Positions 58,261 to 64,000 of a DNA stretch of 64,000 nt are shown here, in pieces; positions within the stretch are counted from its first letter, which is position 1; each line of letters begins with the position of its first letter. A model generated the notes under the pieces. The model was not told the DNA's origin, ran no database searches, and worked only from the letters and a program-made list of their open reading frames with translations. This stretch comes from Magnetospirillum sp. UT-4 (GTDB lineage Bacteria; Pseudomonadota; Alphaproteobacteria; Rhodospirillales; Magnetospirillaceae). The stretch is from positions 1 to 64,000 of the forward strand of contig NZ_CACVCG010000036.1 in NCBI RefSeq assembly GCF_902729435.1, read 5' to 3'. The translations under genes and the position numbers were made by a program.

Positions 58261-59174
58261 CGCTACCGACGACGCCGGAAGGCTGGGCGATCCATCTGTC
58301 GAAGTTGATCAAGGCGTTTCACGCGGCGCACGGCCTCAACCGCTTCCCCATCAAGGTGGCGCCGATCGCCACAGAATACTCCCGGCAGGTGTTCCCCGAG
58401 TCGCCAATCACTCTGGTGGAAGGACTCGCCCTGTCAGAAAAGTTCGAAGGCATGCTGATGCCAGCCCCCGACGGCAGCGGCGAGTGGGGCATCATCTACA
58501 ACAAGGCCATCACCTCCAAGGGCCGCATCAACTTCACGCTGGCCCACGAACTCGGCCACTACCTGCTGCACAGGACCCTTTCTCCCGACGGCATCCGCTG
58601 CACGGGCCGCGACATGGCGAACTGGAAATCCGAGTTCGGCCAGACCGAAGCCCAGGCCAACACTTTCGCCTCCTACCTGTTGATGCCGCTGGACGATTTC
58701 CGCGAGCAAGTCAAAGGCGAAGACGTGTCGATGGACCTGATGTTCCATCTGGCCGACCGCTACGCCGTTTCGCTCACCGCCGCCATTCTCAAGTGGCTCC
58801 AGATCACCAACAAGCGGGCGATGATCGTGGTCGCCCACGACGGATTTATCGACTGGTCGTGGTCGAGCGACCGCCTGATCAAATCCGGCATCTTCTACCG
58901 CGCCCGCCAGCAGACCACTGCCCTGCCCGAGCGCTCGCTCGCCGGCCTGCGGGATGCGTCGATCGACAACCTGACCGGAACCGTCCATCCGGCGGGAATT
59001 TGGCCCGGCGACGAGGAGGTTCGCGAGATGACGCTGATCTCGCAAAAGAACGAATCCTCTCTCTCGCTGCTGGTTTATCCAGACGACGCGCCGGACCGGC
59101 GTTTCGCTGGTGCCGGGGACTGCGACGAGCCGAGGGAATGGGATACCTACGATCAGTTCAGGTGGCGGGGATAG
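58257..59174 (+). CDS. ImmA/IrrE-family metallopeptidase
   Basis: 305 aa from GTG 58257. Zinc motif HELGH at 97-101 within FTLAHELGHYLLH, and a further Glu in the QTEAQANTFASYLLMP segment near 140-150 completes the site. The C-terminal 130 residues have IDWSWSSDRLIKSGIFYRAR and RFAGAGDCDEPREW. It probably cleaves the XRE repressor upstream, with which it overlaps. Confidence 0.92.
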   Translation: MTLPTTPEGWAIHLSKLIKAFHAAHGLNRFPIKVAPIATEYSRQVFPESPITLVEGLALSEKFEGMLMPAPDGSGEWGIIYNKAITSKGRINFTLAHELGHYLLHRTLSPDGIRCTGRDMANWKSEFGQTEAQANTFASYLLMPLDDFREQVKGEDVSMDLMFHLADRYAVSLTAAILKWLQITNKRAMIVVAHDGFIDWSWSSDRLIKSGIFYRARQQTTALPERSLAGLRDASIDNLTGTVHPAGIWPGDEEVREMTLISQKNESSLSLLVYPDDAPDRRFAGAGDCDEPREWDTYDQFRWRG

Positions 59175-59346
59175 CCGTCCCAGGCTTCCCGTGCATGCCC
59201 GGATCTGTCACGCCTGACCATCACCATCACCGCGATGGGCGCTTATCGCCACAGCGACGAGGGTATGCTATGGAGATCAGCACACACATCGCGTGCAATA
59301 AATCTCCGTCCGAGGGCGAGACAGTGGCGGAGCAAACGGGTGGACC

Positions 59347-59868
59347 ATGCAGGATATCGGCGTCGTTCTTCAGGAAATCACGGATGTAGCCGGGACGTAT
59401 CACCGGCTGCTGCTGCTCGTCGGCCGTGTTCCTGCGGAAACCAGCCAGTGCATCGAGGCGGTTGCCGCCCATCTTGACCGCCCGGTACTCAACCTGAACG
59501 CGGAACTGTCGTCGGCACTGCTGGAGGTTCCGCACCGCCAGCGTCAGTTGAAGGCCCACAAGGTGGTGGGCGACATCATCGATGGCGGTCCTGCGGACAT
59601 CGTCCTGTTCGACCACACCGACATCCTGTTCAGCCCGTCATTGCGGCTCGACGCCTTGGCCCTGCTGAAAAGCCTATCGCGGAACAAGACCGTGGTGGCG
59701 ACATGGTCGGGAACGGCGAAGGACGGGAAGCTGCGGCATGCCGAGGAATGGCATCCAGAGTATCAAAGCCACGCCATTGAGGATATCAAGGTAATTACGG
59801 TCGATCAGGGGGAACGCTGGGCCGGCCGTCCGATGTTGGGGGAGCGTTTGAGGCATGAAGTACGGTGA
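59347..59868 (+). CDS. brxF: BrxF, small P-loop-type protein of BREX type 3
   Basis: 173 aa. Short ATPase-like fold directly before brxC, as in BREX-3. The N-terminal strand-turn [18 protein letters not shown] (18-35) occupies the Walker A position but lacks the usual GKS/T; a Walker B-like [14 protein letters not shown] is at 82-95 and a later VVATWSG. So nucleotide binding may be weak or lost. Its end overlaps brxC by 14 bases. In this system it assists the large ATPase. Confidence 0.8.
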   Translation: MQDIGVVLQEITDVAGTYHRLLLLVGRVPAETSQCIEAVAAHLDRPVLNLNAELSSALLEVPHRQRQLKAHKVVGDIIDGGPADIVLFDHTDILFSPSLRLDALALLKSLSRNKTVVATWSGTAKDGKLRHAEEWHPEYQSHAIEDIKVITVDQGERWAGRPMLGERLRHEVR

Positions 59869-62800
59869 TTTGGTCCAGTTCGACCCGATTGAGACGGTCA
59901 TTGAACTCCGACACGCGGACAAGGCCGACAAGGCCAAGTCGCTGGTGGAAACCTTCGTCATCTCCGAGGAGATGGCCGACCGGCTGAAAGCCGTCATCTT
60001 CCCCAACCTCCAGTTCGAGAATCCGTCGGACAACAAGGGCCTGCTGGTGGTCGGCAACTACGGCACAGGTAAGTCGCACTTGATGGCCGTGGTCTCCTCC
60101 CTGGCCGAGAACGCGGACCTGCTCCCCTGCATCCGCAACGAGCCTGTGCGGGCGGCGGCCGGAGCCGTCGCCGGCAGGTTCAAGGTCGTCCGCACGGAGA
60201 TCGGCTCCACCAAGATGTCGCTGCGCGACATCATCGTTCAGGAATTGGAAGGCCACCTTGCCGATCTGGGCGTCACCTACACCTTCCCGCCGCCGGAGAA
60301 GCTGACCAACCACAAGGGCGCCTTCGAGGAGATGATGCGGGCGTTCAACGAGGAATACCCGGACCACGGGCTCCTCATGGTGGTCGACGAGCTGCTGGAC
60401 TACCTGCGCAGCCGCAAGGATCTGGAACTCATCCTCGACCTGGGCTTCCTGCGCGAAGTCGGCGAGGTCTGCAAGGATCTGCGCTTCCGCTTCGTCGCCG
60501 GTGTCCAGGAAGCCATTTTCGACAGCCAGCGCTTCGCCCATGTGGCCGACAGCCTGCGCCGCGTCCAGGCCCGGTTCGAGCAGATCCTGATCGCGTCCCG
60601 CGACATTAAATACGTGGTCGCCGAACGCCTGCTGCAAAAAACGGCCGACCAGCAGTCCAAGATCCGCCAGCATCTGGCGCGATTCTCCAAGTTCTACGGC
60701 CGGATGAACGAGGAGATGGACGAGTTCGTCCGCCTGTTCCCGGTCCACCCGGATTACTTCTCCACCTTCGAGCGGGTGGCCGTGGCCGAGAAGCGCGAAG
60801 TGCTGAAAACGCTGTCGGTGTCCATGCGCCACATGCTGGCCGACGACGTGCCCACCGATAATCCGGGCCTGCTGGCCTATGACCAGTATTGGGCGACCCT
60901 GTCCACCGACGCCTCGCTGAAGGCCGATCCCAAGATCAAGGACGTCATCACCTGCTCGACCACCCTTGAGGATCGCATCGACAAGGCTTTCACCCGCCCG
61001 CAGTACCGGCCGCTGGCCAAGCGCATCATTCACGCGCTGTCGGTTCACCGCCTGACCACCGGCGACATCTATCGCCCGCTGGGGGCGACGCCGGACGAAC
61101 TGCGCGACGGCCTGTGCCTGTTCCAGCCGGGCATCGAGGCCATGGGCGGCGATCCCGCCGAGGATCTGCTAACCCAGGTCGAGGCCGCCATCCGCGAGAT
61201 GCATAAGACCGTCTCCGGCCAGTTCCTCACCATCAACAAGGAAAACCGGCAGGTCTACCTGGATCTGCAGAAGACCGACGATTACGACGCCCTGATCGAC
61301 AAGCGAGCCGAATCTTTAAGTGACGATCTGCTCGACCGCCATTACTTCAGCGCCCTCAAGCAGGCCATGGAACTGACCGACACCCCCACCAAGGTGCCGG
61401 GCTTCCACCTGTGGCAGCAGGAGCTGGAATGGCGCGAACGCCTGGCCACCCGCCAGGGCTACCTGTTCTTCGGCACGCCGAACGAACGCGCCACCGCCAT
61501 CCCCACCCGCGACTTCTACGTCTATTTCGTCCAGCCGTTCGAGCCGCCGCCGTTCAAGGATCTGCAGCAGGCCGACGAGGTGATTCTGCGTCTCGCCGAG
61601 CGGGACGAGGCGTTCACCAAGGCGCTGCGCGGCTATGCCGGCGCCAACGAGCTGGCCAACACGTCGTCCGGCCAGGCCAAGGACATTTACGAGGCCAAGG
61701 CCCGCCTCTATCTGAAGGACATGGTGGCGTGGTTCCGCGAGCACGCCACCCGCAGCTTCTCGGTCACCCACCAGGGCAAGACCAAGCCCATCCTGGAATG
61801 GCTGAAGGGCGCCTCGATCCGCGACCGCCTGGGCCTCAGCGGCAACGAGACCGCCGACTTCCGCCAGATCATCATGCTGGTGGGCTCAATCTGCCTGTCC
61901 AAGTGGTTCGAAGAGCAGGCGCCCGAATACCCCACCTTCACCCGCCTGATGACGGGCGATACCCGCCGCGGCGCCGTGCAGGACGCCCTTCGCGCCTTGG
62001 CGGGCGGCACCCGCACCCAGGTGGCCAATGCCGTCCTCGAGGCGTTGGAGCTGTTGGACGGCTCCAAGGTGGAGCCGACGCGGTCGCGCTATGCCAACCA
62101 CGTCCTGGCCAAATTGAAGGCCAAGGGCCAGGGCCATGTGGTCAACCGCTCGGAGCTGATCGAAGACGCGGGCGGCGTCGAGTATTTCGCGCCGAAAACC
62201 TACCGCCTCGAACCCGAATGGCTGCTGGTGGTCTTCGCCGGCCTGGTCAACGGCGGCCATATCGTGCTCAACATTCCGGGCGAGAAGATCGACGCCACCA
62301 AGCTGAACGTCCTGGCGGCGACACCGCTCGATGACGCGCTGCAATGGAAGCACATTGAGCAGCCCAAGGACCTGAACCTGCCGGCCATCAAGGCGCTGTT
62401 CGATCTGCTGGGACTGGGGGCAGGGCTGGCCAACAACGTGGCTCAGGGCGACGAAGGGCCGGTCCGCCAGCTTCAGGAAAAGGTCACCTTGTCGGTGAAG
62501 CGGCTGGTCGAGATCCGCCATCAGGTGGCGAACGGCCTGTCGTTCTGGAAGACCCAGATCGTCGATGGCGGCGAGCGGGACCGCATCACCGCCCAACTGG
62601 ACGGCGCCAAGAAGTTCCTGGAAGGCCTGCAGGCGTTCAACAGCCCCGGCAAGCTGAAGAACTTCAAGGATGACGAAGCCGCAGTGAAAGACCACGCCCA
62701 GGCGCTGGCCGTCCTGGCCCAGGCCGAGCAACTGGTGGATCTGGTGCGCGACCTGACTCCGGCGGTGGCCTATCTGTCGGAAGCCGAGATGGTGCTGCCC

Positions 62801-63586
62801 GCCGACCACCCCTGGGCCCAGGCCGTGGCCAGGCTGCGCGGCGAGGTGACGGCCGAGCTGAAGGACGAGAAGAAGCGGACCGAGGCAGGATTCGTCAAGT
62901 CGGTGAAGGACCGCATCGGCCAGTTGCAGCGCGACTACATCAAGGCCTATGGCGACCTGCACACCCGCGCCCGGCTTGGGCCCAGCGACGAGAGCAAGCG
63001 GTCGCGCATCATCCGTGACGACCGGCTGGACACGCTGCGCACCCTGGTCAACATCGACATCCTGAACCGGAGCGAGCTGACCGAATTTCAGCGCGACCTG
63101 GGTGCATTGAAGGAATGCTCAAAGCTGACCGAGGCCGATCTGGCGGCGACGCCCATCTGCCCCCATTGCGGTTTCCGCCCCGACAACGAGAAGGTCGATG
63201 TCTCGGCCTCGCAACGGCTGACCCAGTTCGACGACCGCCTGGACGCCATCCTCGCCGGCTGGACCCAGAACCTCTATTGGAACCTGAAGGACCCGACCGT
63301 CACGGAATCCCTGGATCTGCTGCCACTCGACCAGCGGTCATTGGTGCACGATTTTATCGAGGAGACCATTCTTCCCGACCCGGTCGACCAAGCCTTTGTC
63401 GCCGCCATCTCCGAGGCGCTGAAGGGCCTGCAGAAGGTCGTCCTGACCAGCGACCAGATTCGCGACGCGCTGCTGAAGGGCGGCTCGCCCACCGGCATCG
63501 ACGACCTGAATGCGCGCTTCAAGACCCTGCTTGACGATGCCACCAAGGGCATGGAGAAGAGCAAGGTCCGCGTGGTGATCGAATAA
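59855..63586 (+). CDS. brxC: BrxC-type large ATPase of BREX type 3 (DUF6079)
   Basis: 1243 aa. Intact Walker [11 protein letters not shown] (67-76) and Walker [13 protein letters not shown] near 170-181. Long helical middle, a CPHCGF zinc-like motif near 1102 and a helical C-terminus. Members of this family are the central AAA+ component in BREX phage defence, where they work with PglX methyltransferase and PglZ. Starts in the brxF frame overlap. BREX marks host DNA by adenine methylation and blocks phage DNA replication. Confidence 0.88.
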   Translation: MKYGDLVQFDPIETVIELRHADKADKAKSLVETFVISEEMADRLKAVIFPNLQFENPSDNKGLLVVGNYGTGKSHLMAVVSSLAENADLLPCIRNEPVRAAAGAVAGRFKVVRTEIGSTKMSLRDIIVQELEGHLADLGVTYTFPPPEKLTNHKGAFEEMMRAFNEEYPDHGLLMVVDELLDYLRSRKDLELILDLGFLREVGEVCKDLRFRFVAGVQEAIFDSQRFAHVADSLRRVQARFEQILIASRDIKYVVAERLLQKTADQQSKIRQHLARFSKFYGRMNEEMDEFVRLFPVHPDYFSTFERVAVAEKREVLKTLSVSMRHMLADDVPTDNPGLLAYDQYWATLSTDASLKADPKIKDVITCSTTLEDRIDKAFTRPQYRPLAKRIIHALSVHRLTTGDIYRPLGATPDELRDGLCLFQPGIEAMGGDPAEDLLTQVEAAIREMHKTVSGQFLTINKENRQVYLDLQKTDDYDALIDKRAESLSDDLLDRHYFSALKQAMELTDTPTKVPGFHLWQQELEWRERLATRQGYLFFGTPNERATAIPTRDFYVYFVQPFEPPPFKDLQQADEVILRLAERDEAFTKALRGYAGANELANTSSGQAKDIYEAKARLYLKDMVAWFREHATRSFSVTHQGKTKPILEWLKGASIRDRLGLSGNETADFRQIIMLVGSICLSKWFEEQAPEYPTFTRLMTGDTRRGAVQDALRALAGGTRTQVANAVLEALELLDGSKVEPTRSRYANHVLAKLKAKGQGHVVNRSELIEDAGGVEYFAPKTYRLEPEWLLVVFAGLVNGGHIVLNIPGEKIDATKLNVLAATPLDDALQWKHIEQPKDLNLPAIKALFDLLGLGAGLANNVAQGDEGPVRQLQEKVTLSVKRLVEIRHQVANGLSFWKTQIVDGGERDRITAQLDGAKKFLEGLQAFNSPGKLKNFKDDEAAVKDHAQALAVLAQAEQLVDLVRDLTPAVAYLSEAEMVLPADHPWAQAVARLRGEVTAELKDEKKRTEAGFVKSVKDRIGQLQRDYIKAYGDLHTRARLGPSDESKRSRIIRDDRLDTLRTLVNIDILNRSELTEFQRDLGALKECSKLTEADLAATPICPHCGFRPDNEKVDVSASQRLTQFDDRLDAILAGWTQNLYWNLKDPTVTESLDLLPLDQRSLVHDFIEETILPDPVDQAFVAAISEALKGLQKVVLTSDQIRDALLKGGSPTGIDDLNARFKTLLDDATKGMEKSKVRVVIE

Positions 63587-63611
63587 TGTTGGCCAGAGGA
63601 ATTTTTGCGTC

Positions 63612-64000
63612 ATGACCACCAAGGACACCACCGGCCACCTTTTCACGCCCGCACAGCCGGATCTGCTGGATGCCTCCTACGAGGAGCAATTGGCGAAGAA
63701 AAAGGCGCAGCCGGTGGAATGCCTGGGCCACACCTTTCCGTCTGACCAGGCCCGCCGCGAGCACTATCTCGGCCTGCTGCGCGAGAAACTAAAGGACCCA
63801 GAATTCCTCCAGCAGCCGGGCTTCCCGCTCGGCAAGGACGAGGACATCCTGCGCCTGTCGGACCCGCCCTATTACACCGCCTGCCCAAACCCGTTCCTGG
63901 CCGATTTTGTCCGCCACGTCGGCACGCCCTATGACCCCGAAACCGACTCCTACACGCGGGAGCCCTTCGCCATCGACGTGAGCGAGGGAAAAACCGACGC
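63612..64000 (+). CDS. pglX: PglX-type BREX adenine methyltransferase, N-terminal 129 codons (cut by window end)
   Basis: ATG 63612 with AGAGGA upstream. Begins TTKDTTGHLFTPAQPDLLD, then a helical segment and LRLSDPPYYTACPNPFLADF, DPETDSYTREPFAIDVSEG. This is the opening of the large methyltransferases found after brxC in BREX-3; catalytic NPPY lies beyond the window. A brxHII helicase and pglZ should follow. Confidence 0.82.
   Translation, partial: MTTKDTTGHLFTPAQPDLLDASYEEQLAKKKAQPVECLGHTFPSDQARREHYLGLLREKLKDPEFLQQPGFPLGKDEDILRLSDPPYYTACPNPFLADFVRHVGTPYDPETDSYTREPFAIDVSEGKTD

Overview
The window is uniformly GC-rich, and its gene families point to an alphaproteobacterium. A Magnetospirillum/Rhodospirillales-type host is my best guess, but this is inference from gene content and composition only. 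At the left edge is the tail end of a prophage portal gene (3-638), then a rho-independent terminator and the displaced 3' half of a tRNA-Met gene (1008-1052, minus strand). That fragment is the attachment scar of an integrated element. A tyrosine integrase (1256-2422) faces into the rest of the window, so much of what follows may be one island whose far end lies outside.

Region 1 (1.2-7.1 kb) is a mobility and partition module: integrase, small Cro/C1-type regulator, large serine recombinase, two overlapping ParB-like genes, and two small secreted or membrane proteins.

Region 2 (7.1-15.7 kb) is an RNA-repair and RNA-quality-control island. It has a WYL regulator, a secreted nuclease, a leftward operon of a CCA-adding-type nucleotidyltransferase, an RlaP-type nucleotidyltransferase and an unknown 135-aa protein, and a rightward set of a structured leader RNA with terminator, rtcB RNA ligase, and a TROVE/Ro60-type gene. 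Between rtcB and the Ro gene, about 500 non-coding bases fold by eye into four consecutive Y-RNA-like hairpins that share one sequence and structure plan. Two of them carry tRNA-like arms, one with a Tyr-type anticodon loop.

Region 3 (15.77-55.45 kb) is a nearly complete lambda-like siphophage prophage, almost all on the minus strand. Read from right to left it has an early/replication module (AlpA-like HTH, RecA-fold ATPase, DUF669, PD-(D/E)XK nuclease, SF2 helicase, primase-helicase, RuvC-like resolvase), a DNA-modification module (C5 methyltransferase, PAPS-reductase-like PP-loop protein, two ParB-adenine/N4 methyltransferase fusions), packaging and head genes (terminase, gpW, portal, S49 protease with nested scaffold, decoration protein, gpE-type capsid), tail genes (tube, chaperones, tape measure, tip, fibres), and GH19 endolysin with holin. 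No integrase or obvious CI repressor lies inside it. Plus-strand cargo includes a ParDE toxin-antitoxin pair inside the tail operon and two pairs of small genes.

Region 4 (55.6-64 kb) is a defence region. Two unrecognised genes (402 and 320 aa) run left, and an XRE regulator plus ImmA/IrrE metallopeptidase run right, from a shared promoter with two near-identical 18-bp operators. Next comes the start of a BREX type 3 phage-defence locus: brxF, brxC and the first 129 codons of pglX, cut by the window end.
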